This document shows, in pieces, positions 8,142-16,079 of a stretch of DNA of 64,000 nt. How positions within the stretch are numbered: position 1 is the stretch's first letter; every line of letters starts with the position of its first letter. The notes below the pieces were generated by a model. It saw only the letters and a program-made list of their open reading frames with translations. It did not search any database and was not told the origin of the DNA. Origin of the DNA: Halopseudomonas sabulinigri (lineage in GTDB: Bacteria; Pseudomonadota; Gammaproteobacteria; Pseudomonadales; Pseudomonadaceae); the NCBI GenBank assembly GCA_011053055.1, contig DRHT01000051.1, positions 1 through 64,000 of the forward strand. The letters run 5' to 3'. Made by a program: the position numbers and the translations under genes.

Positions 8142-9020
8142 ATGGCATTCACTAGCGAAACCGTAAAAGTATTCCTCGAAGTGTTGGATAGCGGATCCTT
8201 CTCTGCAGCGGCGAGGCGCCTCAAACGCGTGCCTTCCGCCATCAGTATGAGCATCTCTCAGCTGGAAGCAGAACTGGATATGCAGTTGTTCGACCGCTCG
8301 GCACGCGAGGCCATCCCTACGGCGGCAGCGCGGGCACTCGAGCCCAAAGCACGCCAGGCTCAACAACAACTACGAGAGCTGCAGACCCAAGCGCTGCAAC
8401 TGCACCAGGGGCTGGAAAAACGCCTGACACTCGCCATTGCCCCCGAGTTACTCTCCGCCGCCTGGAACGGCCCACTGGCCACCTTGGCTCAGGAGTTCCC
8501 GGCGCTGGAAGTGGAAGTGAGGTCGGAGCCGCAAGCGGATGCACTGCGTCTGCTACACGAAGGTGCAGTCCAGATTGCTCTGGTCTTTGAGCGACCAAAC
8601 CTCGACGAACGTGAACGCTTTCAGGAATTTGGCAGCGAACTACTGGTAGCCGTTGCGGCACCAAACTACCCAGAACTTAAAGCCTATGGCGGGCCCATTC
8701 GGCAAGAGCACCTGATAAATATGCGCCAAATCCTGGTGGGTAGCGGTAACGTTACAAAAGCCGACACGCGCATGCCGTTGTCCAGAAAAATCTGGCTGAC
8801 GGACAGCCATTTAGCAACATTAAGTCTGGTGCAAGCTGGTCTGGGATGGGCATGGCTGCCAAAAACACTGATTCAACATCTACTCAGTGCAGGGCAATTG
8901 GTGGAAATAGCCTTTGAGAATGTGAGCAACGAATTATGCCTATGGGTCGATATCGTATGGGTAAAAGACCGACCACTCGCACTAGGGGCTAAGCGCTATC
9001 TCGAGCTCATGCGCGCATAG
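8142..9020 (+). CDS. LysR family transcriptional regulator of the PACE gene
   Basis: 292 residues. An N-terminal winged helix-turn-helix (about 5-63) contains FLEVLDSGSFSAAARRLKRVPSAISMSISQLEAELDMQLFDR-type sequence. A linker helix follows, then a periplasmic-binding-protein-like effector domain (about 90-290). Divergent orientation to the PACE pump and the 11-base inverted repeat between them suggest that it activates the pump on binding an effector. No clear Shine-Dalgarno sequence precedes the ATG. The gene's 3' end overlaps the convergent small gene at 8996-9268 by 25 bases. Confidence 0.88.
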   Translation: MAFTSETVKVFLEVLDSGSFSAAARRLKRVPSAISMSISQLEAELDMQLFDRSAREAIPTAAARALEPKARQAQQQLRELQTQALQLHQGLEKRLTLAIAPELLSAAWNGPLATLAQEFPALEVEVRSEPQADALRLLHEGAVQIALVFERPNLDERERFQEFGSELLVAVAAPNYPELKAYGGPIRQEHLINMRQILVGSGNVTKADTRMPLSRKIWLTDSHLATLSLVQAGLGWAWLPKTLIQHLLSAGQLVEIAFENVSNELCLWVDIVWVKDRPLALGAKRYLELMRA

Positions 9021-9268
9021 CCTTCACGCGTCAACAAAACCAAATGAACTGTACTGGCATAGATCTGGCCTGAAGCCTTAAGGTCGTCTATTAAGGATTT
9101 GTGTTCATCCGCCGGTAGATAGAAGTAGTCATGCCCTTGCTGCAATTGCGCTTCACAACGTTTGAACGCCTTGAAACTGGTGCCTTTGGGCACAGCGTTA
9201 AGCTCATCCAGTTGGCGTAAGCTAAGGGATTCGACACCAGCATAGGAAATCGGCGTGAATGTGGGCAT
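8996..9268 (-). CDS. Small conserved-looking hypothetical protein
   Basis: 90 residues from the ATG at 9268, preceded by TAGGAGCGTC. A longer open frame to 9286 adds six codons without a binding site. The core (DELNAVPKGTSFKAFKRCEAQLQQGHDYFYLPADEHKSLIDDLKASGQIYASTVHLVLLT) has the look of a short regulatory or phage-type accessory protein with a helix pair followed by beta strands. I do not recognise a named family and propose no function. It overlaps the end of the convergent lysR gene by 25 bases. Confidence 0.55.
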   Translation of the reverse strand: MPTFTPISYAGVESLSLRQLDELNAVPKGTSFKAFKRCEAQLQQGHDYFYLPADEHKSLIDDLKASGQIYASTVHLVLLTREGYARMSSR

Positions 9269-9365
9269 GACGCTCCTACTGTACAAAAATCAGACAAATC
9301 GCTTAGGACTCGAGGAGGAAATCAGTATACTTGCCGACCTTTTCCCATGCACAACCGAGCGAACC

Positions 9366-9584
9366 ATGACCGAGCAAGCCAACAACGACAACACTTCCGC
9401 GCCAGCAGCGGAGACAGCCACAGAGTCCAAAGCGTTGCCGGGGCTAGGTTCTCTGTTTGCCGCCGCCGCCAGCGCCAACTCGCGCAAGGGCGATACGCCA
9501 AAGAAAGGCAAGACTGGCGACCAGCACGAGCAGCGCATTGGTATGCCGCCGCGCAATACACGGCGTTCGATGGGTAAGCGCTAA
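9366..9584 (+). CDS. Small basic hypothetical protein
   Basis: A 72-residue protein with no membrane segment. The N-terminal third is acidic and low-complexity (Ala, Thr, Glu); the C terminus is strongly basic and ends MPPRNTRRSMGKR. Short proteins of this layout are common in Pseudomonas, but I cannot name the family. The ATG at 9366 has only a weak upstream GAGCGAA; longer in-frame starts reach 9255. A TATACT hexamer at 9327-9332 may be the promoter -10 element. The gene is convergent with kinB. Confidence 0.5.
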   Translation: MTEQANNDNTSAPAAETATESKALPGLGSLFAAAASANSRKGDTPKKGKTGDQHEQRIGMPPRNTRRSMGKR

Positions 9585-9616
9585 ACACTAGCGAGTTACG
9601 CCGAGCACGCTGAAGG

Positions 9617-11395
9617 TTAAAGGGGCAGCGACACGTAGAACTGCGCGCCATGCCCCAGCTTGGACTGCACGCCGATATGCCCACCGTGCAGTTGCACAAT
9701 TTCTCTGCACAACGCCAGCCCCAAGCCAGCACCGCCTTTTTTGCCACCTACTTGCACAAACGGCTCAAACACGCGGCCCTGCTGACTGAAAGCGATACCT
9801 TCGCCGTTGTCTTCCACACTCAATAAAATACGTTCGCCCTGCCGGCGGGCTTGCAGGCGTACATTGCCATCGGTAGGCGTATGCCGCAACGCATTGCCCA
9901 GCAGGTTATCGAGCACGCGCTCAATCTGCAGACGATCCCATCGCGCGTGGGGCATCTCGTCGTGTATATCCACCTCAAGGTTGATATTCAACTCACGCGC
10001 CTGCACCGCAAAGCGTGCCGCAGCTTGAGCTACCAACTCACCGGGATCACAGGGTGTAAGCTCCAATTTTTGCAGGCCGTTCTGATAACGCGAGAAGTTC
10101 AGTAGGTCATTGATCAGGTCAACCAGACGGCGCATTTCTTCGTCTACGACAACCAGTAAATCGGACTCGCGGCTGCCTTGCGCGAAACTGGCACGCTCTT
10201 GAAATAACGAAAACGCCATGTGCATTCCAGTAACCGGAGTACGCAGTTCGTGTGAAGCGCGTAATACAAACTCTCGACGCACGCGCTCAAAAGCGCGCTC
10301 ATCCGTCACGTCGCGCAATACCATAACAGCACCCTGCACCCAGGTGTCGGTGCGCAGCACCGGAGTCAGGCTGTAGTCCAACAGGCGCATCTCGCCAGCC
10401 ACCTTAACTTGCAGATCTTCCTGCTCGCTACTACTGTGCGGGTTGCCGGCGAGTACGTCGCGTACCTGCTCATCCAACTCAGGCCGGCCCATAGCAACGC
10501 CTAAGCTTTGACCTAGCTCGCGCGAGTCCCAATCCAGTTGCCGGCGAGCTACCGGGTTAAAGTGCTCTACTTCTCCATCCTGGTCCAGAATCAGCAGACC
10601 GTCATCAATACTGTCGAGCACAGCCTGCAAGCGGCGCTGTTCGCCTTGCAGTGCATTCACGTCGCTACTTTTGAATTCACGCAGCGCTTCAGCCATTGCG
10701 CCGAAGCGCCGACTAAGCGCTGAAATCTCCAACACTGGCGATATCGGCAGCAGAACGTTGAAATCACCGGTACTAATCTGATCGGCAGCCCGCGCCAAGC
10801 CCTCAATAGGCTGGGCGAAGCGCCTAGCGATGCTGTTAGCCGTGAGCAAACCCAATAACAATACGGCGAGGCCAATCAAGCCAAGCAAACCTGCAATCAA
10901 CCACGCGCGCTGGTGGGCAGCAGCTTCAGCCCTTTTTACTTTGTCGATGTAACGATTTTGAATTTCGTTCAGCCGGTCGCGGATGATCGAAACCTTGCTG
11001 CTGAAGATATCATTGGACAGCAGCTCACGACGCAAGGTCATTGGCCGCCGCAAGATAACGTCATAACTGGCGTAGGTCGTTTCCAGCTCCGCCATCGCGA
11101 TACGATCAGACTCGGCTACTGCGTGCGTTTTAGCTACTGACAGAGACTGTTTAAAACGCGCGTCCGATGCTTTGAGATCCTCTAGATTAAGGTCTTCTTT
11201 CAGCAGCATGGTCACCTGCGTACCTATTTCCTGCCGCATCGCCAGGGTTGATTTGATGATGTTCAACGTACTGTTCATAGACAGTTTTTGCGATTGAGTC
11301 AGACTCAACACGCCAAACATGCCCACCACCAACCCCACCATCGCCACGGTAATCAGTGCGCTGCTGCTAAGAAACAGTTGCGTGCGTAGCTTCAT
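9617..11395 (-). CDS. kinB: Sensor histidine kinase/phosphatase KinB
   Basis: 592 residues, the length of P. aeruginosa KinB. Two membrane helices (about 10-32 and 165-187) flank a periplasmic helical region. A HAMP region (about 188-240), a PAS domain (about 250-370) with the FNPVARRQLDW motif, and the HisKA domain with His382 in ASHELRTP follow. The ATPase domain ends with DNGEGIAF and GGAGLGLALCREIVQLHGG. In P. aeruginosa KinB acts mainly as an AlgB phosphatase that restrains alginate production and stress responses; the same role is inferred here. Its ATG overlaps the algB stop by 4 bases, so the two form one operon. Confidence 0.92.
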   Translation of the reverse strand: MKLRTQLFLSSSALITVAMVGLVVGMFGVLSLTQSQKLSMNSTLNIIKSTLAMRQEIGTQVTMLLKEDLNLEDLKASDARFKQSLSVAKTHAVAESDRIAMAELETTYASYDVILRRPMTLRRELLSNDIFSSKVSIIRDRLNEIQNRYIDKVKRAEAAAHQRAWLIAGLLGLIGLAVLLLGLLTANSIARRFAQPIEGLARAADQISTGDFNVLLPISPVLEISALSRRFGAMAEALREFKSSDVNALQGEQRRLQAVLDSIDDGLLILDQDGEVEHFNPVARRQLDWDSRELGQSLGVAMGRPELDEQVRDVLAGNPHSSSEQEDLQVKVAGEMRLLDYSLTPVLRTDTWVQGAVMVLRDVTDERAFERVRREFVLRASHELRTPVTGMHMAFSLFQERASFAQGSRESDLLVVVDEEMRRLVDLINDLLNFSRYQNGLQKLELTPCDPGELVAQAAARFAVQARELNINLEVDIHDEMPHARWDRLQIERVLDNLLGNALRHTPTDGNVRLQARRQGERILLSVEDNGEGIAFSQQGRVFEPFVQVGGKKGGAGLGLALCREIVQLHGGHIGVQSKLGHGAQFYVSLPL

Positions 11396-12738
11396 AACCC
11401 GAGCTGCTTTCTTTTGCGGTAAAGCGTGGAAGCATCAATGCCTAGCGTCTTGGCAGCTTGGTCGAGCGTCGAGCTAGAGCCCAGTACCGCAGCAATGTGG
11501 GCTTTCTCAAGTTCTTCAAGACTCAGCTCAGAGCCGACCCGGGGCGCGCCGCTGTTGCTCTCAGCAGCACTCAGCCCTAAGTGAGCAACTTGCACCAGCT
11601 CTTCACCACAAATGATGCTGGCACGCTCAATCACGTTGCGTAGCTCACGGATATTGCCTGGCCAGTTGTAGCTGAGCATAGCGTCTCGGGCCTCGACGCT
11701 GAAGCCAGTGGCTGGGCGCGCATAGTCTTTTACGAAACTGGCAAGAAAGCGTTCCGCCAGGGTCATAATATCGTCATGTCGTTCGCGCAGCGGCGGCAAC
11801 ATCAGGGTAATGACGTTCAAGCGGTACAATAGATCTTCGCGGAAACGGCCACTTTTGACCATTTCTCCTAAATCCAGATTGGTTGCTGCGAGAATGCGCA
11901 CATCGGCGCGGCGGGTGACCGGGTCGCCAACGCGTTCGTATTCTTTATCTTGAATGAAGCGCAGCAGCTTAGGCTGCAAAGTCAGTGGGAAGTCGCCAAT
12001 TTCATCAAGAAAAAGCGTGCCGCCATCGGCCTGGTTAACCCGGCCTAGGGTGTTCTCACTAGCCCCAGTGAAGGCGCCCTTACTGTGACCAAACAGCTCG
12101 CTTTCCATCAGCTCAGCAGTGAGCGAAGGGCAATTGATGGTCACGCACCCTTTCTTGGCGCGCTTACTCCAACCATGAATAACCCGAGATAATTCACCTT
12201 TGCCGGTACCCGACTCGCCCAGAATCAAAATATTGGCATCCGTCACCGCTACCTGCCGCGCCGTTTCCAGAACCGCCATCATCGCTGGGCTTTGTGAATC
12301 GACCTTGGCTTGCGTTTGCTTTACTTCGCCCTCCAGCACTTCCAGCCGCGCCGCCATCTGACGCATTTCCAGCTGTTTGGTAGCCGCCATACGTAATTGG
12401 TCTGGACTGCAGGGCTTGACTAGATAGTCAGAAGCGCCGGCCTGCATAGCATCCACTGCGGTATCTACTGCGGAATGTGCGGTGACTATCACTACGCGCA
12501 TCCACGGCGCTATTACGCGCATCTTCGCCATCACATCCAGACCGTTGTCCTCACCCAGGCGCAGATCGAGAAAGCACAGGTCGAATACTTGGGTGTGTAG
12601 CACAGACTCAGCCTGCAAAGCCGTAGCTGCGGTAGCAACGTGATACCCCTCATCCTCAAGACAATAACGAAAGGTTCTAAGGATTGCTGGCTCATCGTCC
12701 ACCAACAAAATCCGCCCTTTGGTCTGTGCTGCTTCCAT
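11392..12738 (-). CDS. algB: NtrC-family response regulator AlgB
   Basis: 448 residues with full-length similarity to Pseudomonas AlgB. The receiver domain has Asp58 as phosphoacceptor (CFLDLRLGEDNG) and Lys108. The AAA+ domain has Walker A GESGTGKGE (174-182), the sigma-54 contact loop GAFTGA (221-226) and the GTLFLDEIGDFP Walker B region. A Fis-type helix-turn-helix lies at the C terminus (STLDQAAKTLGIDASTLYRKR). AlgB controls alginate and quorum-sensing-linked genes in P. aeruginosa. Because the GAFTGA loop is intact, this protein should be able to drive sigma-54 promoters; one lies just upstream, pointing the other way. Confidence 0.94.
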   Translation of the reverse strand: MEAAQTKGRILLVDDEPAILRTFRYCLEDEGYHVATAATALQAESVLHTQVFDLCFLDLRLGEDNGLDVMAKMRVIAPWMRVVIVTAHSAVDTAVDAMQAGASDYLVKPCSPDQLRMAATKQLEMRQMAARLEVLEGEVKQTQAKVDSQSPAMMAVLETARQVAVTDANILILGESGTGKGELSRVIHGWSKRAKKGCVTINCPSLTAELMESELFGHSKGAFTGASENTLGRVNQADGGTLFLDEIGDFPLTLQPKLLRFIQDKEYERVGDPVTRRADVRILAATNLDLGEMVKSGRFREDLLYRLNVITLMLPPLRERHDDIMTLAERFLASFVKDYARPATGFSVEARDAMLSYNWPGNIRELRNVIERASIICGEELVQVAHLGLSAAESNSGAPRVGSELSLEELEKAHIAAVLGSSSTLDQAAKTLGIDASTLYRKRKQLGL

Positions 12739-12788
12739 TTTTTCGTCTGCTCCAGACTTGATATGAGGTGTTAGTCAACGCTTCTTCG

Positions 12789-12830
12789 TGCAAGTTGCAT
12801 GACGCCAATGCGGCAATCTTGCAACTTGCA
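12789..12830. promoter_or_regulatory. Two copies of a TGCAA-N-TTGCA dyad: candidate upstream activator sites
   Basis: TGCAAGTTGCA at 12789-12799 and TGCAACTTGCA at 12820-12830 are each 5+1+5 dyads; together they also form a larger inverted repeat. Their centres are 31 bases apart, three helical turns on one face. They lie 66-107 bases upstream of the sigma-54 -24 element and 51 bases from the algB start. This is the expected place for the binding sites of an NtrC-type activator, most simply AlgB itself. Confidence 0.6.
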
Positions 12831-12855
12831 CTTTGGCTCACGCAAGAAATATTTT

Positions 12856-12868
12856 TATGTTATTGATT
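12856..12868 (-). promoter_or_regulatory. IHF-like site
   Basis: On the minus strand the sequence is AATCAATAACATA, one mismatch from the IHF consensus WATCAANNNNTTR. It lies in an AT-rich stretch between the TGCAA dyads and the sigma-54 promoter, where a DNA bend would bring an activator to the polymerase. Confidence 0.45.
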
Positions 12869-12895
12869 ATTAAGGTTTTTATTTATAAAAATAAC

Positions 12896-12910
12896 TGGCA
12901 CAGCTGTTGC
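12896..12910 (+). promoter_or_regulatory. Sigma-54 (RpoN) promoter for the BON-domain gene
   Basis: TGGCAC-AGCTG-TTGC matches the -24/-12 consensus (TGGCAC-N5-TTGC) at every defined position. It lies 73 bases upstream of the chosen BON-gene start. Confidence 0.88.
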
Positions 12911-12982
12911 TCTGTCTTCCTATGAATAAGTCATGGCCCAAATCGCCGGCCTTGATAAGGACATTGAATGGAGATTGATCCC

Positions 12983-13414
12983 ATGCACAGCATCAACCGC
13001 ACGGCTCTGCTTGCACTCTCAATCAGCTTCGCCAGTTTGCTGCCTCTTGCCGCTCACGCGGACGGAAGCGACAGCAAAAGCCGTCCTATGCCCACAGAGC
13101 AACGCAAAGATCAGAGCCAACCCTTTGATGATGATCGAGTTCTGACGGCTACCCTGCAGTCGCGATTGCAGTGGGATGGTAACACGGACGGTATAAGCAT
13201 TCGGGTGGCGGCACAGGACGGTGTAGTGAACTTAAGTGGCAACGTACTGCACACTAATGACAAGCGTATTGCCATCGCAACGGCACGCAACACGCCCGGT
13301 GTTCGGGCCATTAATGCGAGCGAGTTGAAAGTCGGGCGCACCTCTACGTTAGACGAAGCGCGCTGGATAACTACCAGTGTTGTTACGGATCGCGGCCCAA
13401 CTCTGCGTCTGTGA
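12983..13414 (+). CDS. Periplasmic BON-domain protein
   Basis: 143 residues. A signal peptide (MHSINRTALLALSISFASLLPLAAHA, cleavage near 26) is followed by a charged linker and one BON domain (about 55-118): LQWDGNTDGISIRVAAQDGVVNLSGNV, then AIATARNTPGVRAINASELKV. BON proteins such as OsmY are periplasmic stress proteins that associate with membranes. The ATG at 12983 is preferred over the one at 12968 because GGAG lies nine bases before it and it gives a normal signal peptide. The perfect sigma-54 promoter upstream and the divergent algB gene suggest AlgB-dependent expression (inference). Confidence 0.82.
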   Translation: MHSINRTALLALSISFASLLPLAAHADGSDSKSRPMPTEQRKDQSQPFDDDRVLTATLQSRLQWDGNTDGISIRVAAQDGVVNLSGNVLHTNDKRIAIATARNTPGVRAINASELKVGRTSTLDEARWITTSVVTDRGPTLRL

Positions 13415-13602
13415 GCCACTACCTTGATTTAATTTTACTACTGGATCTCCACCGCACTTTTACTTTCGATGACGGACGACAACACATGAACATGGAGCAA
13501 AAGCCGGCTATCTACTTCCATATTAAGGAAGCCACCCTGCCCGGCGCGATCGAGTGTATGAGTAGCCAGTCCGGTAGCACCGCACACTTTAGGAGGCACC
13601 CC

Positions 13603-13788
13603 TTGCTTAACTGGGCAATCGCGTTTTTCGTCATGACGGCCGCTGCCGCGGTATTTACTTTTGGTGGTTTTGGCACCACTGCAGCCGTAATGGGCCAAGC
13701 GCTTTTCGGTATTTTTCTGCTAATGCTGATCGGTACTATGTTGTTGAGCAAGTATCGCCGGACTGGCCCGCCACATTCCAGGCGTTGA
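13603..13788 (+). CDS. DUF1328 small membrane protein, TTG start
   Basis: 61 residues with two hydrophobic helices, reading (M)LNWAIAFFVMTAAAAVFTFGG then AVMGQALFGIFLLMLIGTMLL. This is the standard layout of DUF1328 (YtjA-like) proteins, which are 50-60 residues long and stress-associated. The open frame runs from 13411, but a perfect AGGAGG six bases before the TTG at 13603 sets the start, and the TTG aligns with the family start. It follows the BON gene by 188 bases and may be co-transcribed from the sigma-54 promoter. Confidence 0.75.
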   Translation: MLNWAIAFFVMTAAAAVFTFGGFGTTAAVMGQALFGIFLLMLIGTMLLSKYRRTGPPHSRR

Positions 13789-13846
13789 GCCGGTATGAGA
13801 CAATAGCGCATTAGTTATCTTCCAGCGCGCGGCGACCAGACCAAGC

Positions 13847-14254
13847 ATGCCACTCGACACTAGCCAGTTACCCGCAGAATATTACCCTCTGGCTAACCGC
13901 TTCTACCGCCAGTACCAACGTGGCACCAAAGCCAGCAGTCAGCACCTTGTCTGGGTTGGTAGAGAGCATGAGCAGATTGTCTGCAGCCTCTGCCTGCAAC
14001 CCATTTCAAATGGCCACTGGCTTACCAGTCTACTGGTAGCTCCGCAGTTCAGAGCACGCGGCTACGCCACTTCTTTGCTCGAACAAATTAGAAATCAATA
14101 TATCGGACCCATCTGGTTATTCTGTGCGCCAGAGCTCAGCGCATTTTACCTGCGTGCCGATTTCACAGAGGCTACGGTTTTGCCCGAATCGCTAGTTGAT
14201 CGATTGGCGCGCTATCAGCGCCACAAGCAGTTGGTCGCTTTGGTCAGCGAATAG
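13847..14254 (+). CDS. GNAT family N-acetyltransferase
   Basis: 135 residues. The acetyl-CoA-binding motif A is visible as LLVAPQFRARGYATSLLEQIR at about residues 63-83 (R/Q-x-x-G-x-G/A pattern, here RARGYA). Strand 4 before it is SNGHWLTSLLVAP. A late FYLRADF motif corresponds to the usual GFY-type C-terminal segment. The family acetylates amines of small molecules or proteins; the substrate is unknown. The ribosome-binding site is poor. It is shorter than many GNATs but spans the core fold. Confidence 0.7.
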   Translation: MPLDTSQLPAEYYPLANRFYRQYQRGTKASSQHLVWVGREHEQIVCSLCLQPISNGHWLTSLLVAPQFRARGYATSLLEQIRNQYIGPIWLFCAPELSAFYLRADFTEATVLPESLVDRLARYQRHKQLVALVSE

Positions 14255-14349
14255 TTCGTCGCGGTTCCTGCAGCCTAAATCCCCAGAAAAATTCTACGCC
14301 TCACTATGGCCATCAGTGCGCCATTGCACTGCCACCCTATGCGCCATTG

Positions 14350-14408
14350 GCGGTTTCTTGCGCACCCCGACAGTGCAAGTGCACAGCGCACCCTCGCAAA
14401 AAAACCGC
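14350..14408. repeat. Long imperfect hairpin upstream of the porin gene
   Basis: Arm GCGGTTTCTTGCG (14350-14362) pairs with CGCAAAAAAACCGC (14395-14408) with one mismatch and one extra base. The 32-base loop holds a smaller dyad GTGCAAGTGCAC. It lies 120 bases before the TorF-type porin start, after the GNAT gene. It may be a terminator-like or leader structure; there is no T run on the plus side. Confidence 0.45.
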
Positions 14409-14527
14409 TTAACATTGTTAGGAAAACATATAACCAACTGAAAATAAAAGAGTTTAAAAAGATGGCAAGCAAAATGCTATGTGAGGACTGCCAACGCATT
14501 TAATCAAAACATTTGGGGAAACACGCG

Positions 14528-15244
14528 ATGATGAAGAAAATTGCAGTTGCCGTTGCTACCGCCAGCACCTTGTCTTTTGCCAATATGGCACACGCTGAAG
14601 CGTTCGATACAGCCCTAGGCGAATTTGACACCAGCATGACTGCGACGCTTGCCACTGATTACATCTGGCGCGGTCAGTCACAAACTGATGGCGCTGGCGC
14701 AATACAAGGCAGCCTAGACATCACTCACGAAAGCGGCCTGTATATTGGTGCCTGGGCATCCAATATCGACTCCGAAGACTTTGGCGGCTCCAGCGTAGAA
14801 ATCGATTACTACGCTGGCTACGGCGGCGTCATTACTGACGATATAACCTATGACCTCTCCTGGGCTACTTATACCTACCCAAAAAACAGTGAAATCGATT
14901 ATGACGAAGCGCTGGCCAGCGTCAGCCTGTACGGTTTCACTCTGGGTGCCAATTACGCGTACGACCCGCAAAGCCAGCTTTATACTTATATCGACTACGG
15001 CTTTGCCCTGCCCTACGACATCGGGCTTGGCTTGCACTACGGCCTGACTGACACTAAGGATCCTTTGGATGGCGTCAGCGGTGACGAAGAATACGGCGAC
15101 TGGGCAGTCAGCATTGGCAAAACCGTTCTTGGTCTTGACCTTAACCTGATGTACAGCGACACCGACTTGGGCGACGACTGCGCCTACACCAGTTCTGACT
15201 CTTGCGACTCGAACTTTACTTTCTCCGTATCCAAAACGCTGTAA
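14528..15244 (+). CDS. TorF family putative outer-membrane porin
   Basis: 238 residues. A signal peptide (MMKKIAVAVATASTLSFANMAHA, cleavage near 23) is followed by a beta-barrel-type sequence of alternating aromatic strands. It matches the TorF / TIGR02001 family: ATLATDYIWRGQSQTDGAGAIQGSLDITHESGLYIGAWASNID near residues 38-80 is the family signature. The last residues, FTFSVSKTL, are typical of a terminal beta strand. The protein is very acidic (many Asp, Glu), as expected for a channel from a salt-tolerant organism (inference). GGGGAAACACGCG precedes the ATG. A strong terminator follows, so it is monocistronic. Confidence 0.85.
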   Translation: MMKKIAVAVATASTLSFANMAHAEAFDTALGEFDTSMTATLATDYIWRGQSQTDGAGAIQGSLDITHESGLYIGAWASNIDSEDFGGSSVEIDYYAGYGGVITDDITYDLSWATYTYPKNSEIDYDEALASVSLYGFTLGANYAYDPQSQLYTYIDYGFALPYDIGLGLHYGLTDTKDPLDGVSGDEEYGDWAVSIGKTVLGLDLNLMYSDTDLGDDCAYTSSDSCDSNFTFSVSKTL

Positions 15245-15295
15245 GGCAGTATCCGGCGCGCTCCTGTAGCGCTCATCACCTGAAGTAATAGCATT

Positions 15296-15350
15296 AAGCC
15301 AATCGAGGTGCGTTGTTCCACGACAATGCCTCTCTGATTGGCTTTTTTTT
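15296..15350 (+). terminator. Intrinsic terminator after the porin gene
   Basis: Outer stem AAGCCAATC / GATTGGCTT, extended inward by a partly paired GAGGTGCGTTGT / ACAATGCCTC stem, runs into eight T residues. Confidence 0.8.
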
Positions 15351-15399
15351 ACTGCGTGGCGCAGCGCTGTAATTACCACGACATTGAAGTAACCCACAA

Positions 15400-15424
15400 A
15401 AAAACCGGCCAAGGGCCGGTTTTT
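15400..15424 (-). terminator. Intrinsic terminator after dcd
   Basis: A perfect 11-base-pair stem, AAAAACCGGCC / GGCCGGTTTTT, with a three-base loop. It lies 18 bases beyond the dcd stop codon and is usable from both sides. Confidence 0.85.
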
Positions 15425-15442
15425 ATTATGTCGAAAATACTA

Positions 15443-16009
15443 TCAAGCCCGCGGCAAGGTTACACCACGCTGCCCTTGATACTTACCACCACGATCGCGA
15501 TAGGAGACTTCGCAAGACTCATCGGATTCGAAGAATAGCATCTGCGCCACGCCTTCATTGGCGTAGATCTTTGCCGGCAAGGTGGTGGTGTTGGAGAACT
15601 CCAACGTCACGTGCCCTTCCCACTCAGGCTCCAGCGGCGTGACGTTAACGATAATGCCACAGCGCGCATAAGTGCTCTTGCCTAGGCAGATGGTCAGCAC
15701 ATCACGCGGAATACGGAAGTACTCAACAGTGCGGGCCAGAGCAAAAGAGTTAGGTGGAATAATGCAAACATCGCCTTTTACGTCCACAAAGCTCTTCTCA
15801 TCGAAGTTTTTAGGATCGACGGTGGCAGAGTGGATGTTGGTGAAAACTTTAAATTCATCAGCGCAGCGCACATCGTAGCCGTAGCTGGAAACACCATAAG
15901 ATATCACCCGATCGCCCTCATCACCGCGCACCTGGCGCTCAACAAAGGGCTCGATCATCCCGTGTTCCTGGGACATTCTGCGGATCCAACGGTCGGCTTT
16001 AATGCTCAT
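15443..16009 (-). CDS. dcd: dCTP deaminase
   Basis: 188 residues, the exact length of the Pseudomonas enzyme. It deaminates dCTP to dUTP, supplying dUMP for thymidylate synthesis. Visible family blocks are [17 protein letters not shown] (about 38-54), the catalytic region [42 protein letters not shown] (about 99-140) with the Glu in the GHVTLEFSN motif, and the C-terminal [14 protein letters not shown] lid. AGGAAACATC precedes the ATG. It lies 70 bases downstream of apbC on the same strand, the usual Pseudomonas neighbourhood. Confidence 0.96.
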   Translation of the reverse strand: MSIKADRWIRRMSQEHGMIEPFVERQVRGDEGDRVISYGVSSYGYDVRCADEFKVFTNIHSATVDPKNFDEKSFVDVKGDVCIIPPNSFALARTVEYFRIPRDVLTICLGKSTYARCGIIVNVTPLEPEWEGHVTLEFSNTTTLPAKIYANEGVAQMLFFESDESCEVSYRDRGGKYQGQRGVTLPRA

Positions 16010-16079
16010 GATGTTTCCTGAACTGGTCGAAAAAGAGCCTGCATGTTACCGGTTTATGGGTACTTACAAAAGACCGCGA

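Noticed and set aside
14714-15412. 232-codon minus-strand frame under the TorF-type porin
   Set aside because: It lies antisense to a clear porin with signal peptide and terminator and resembles no family.
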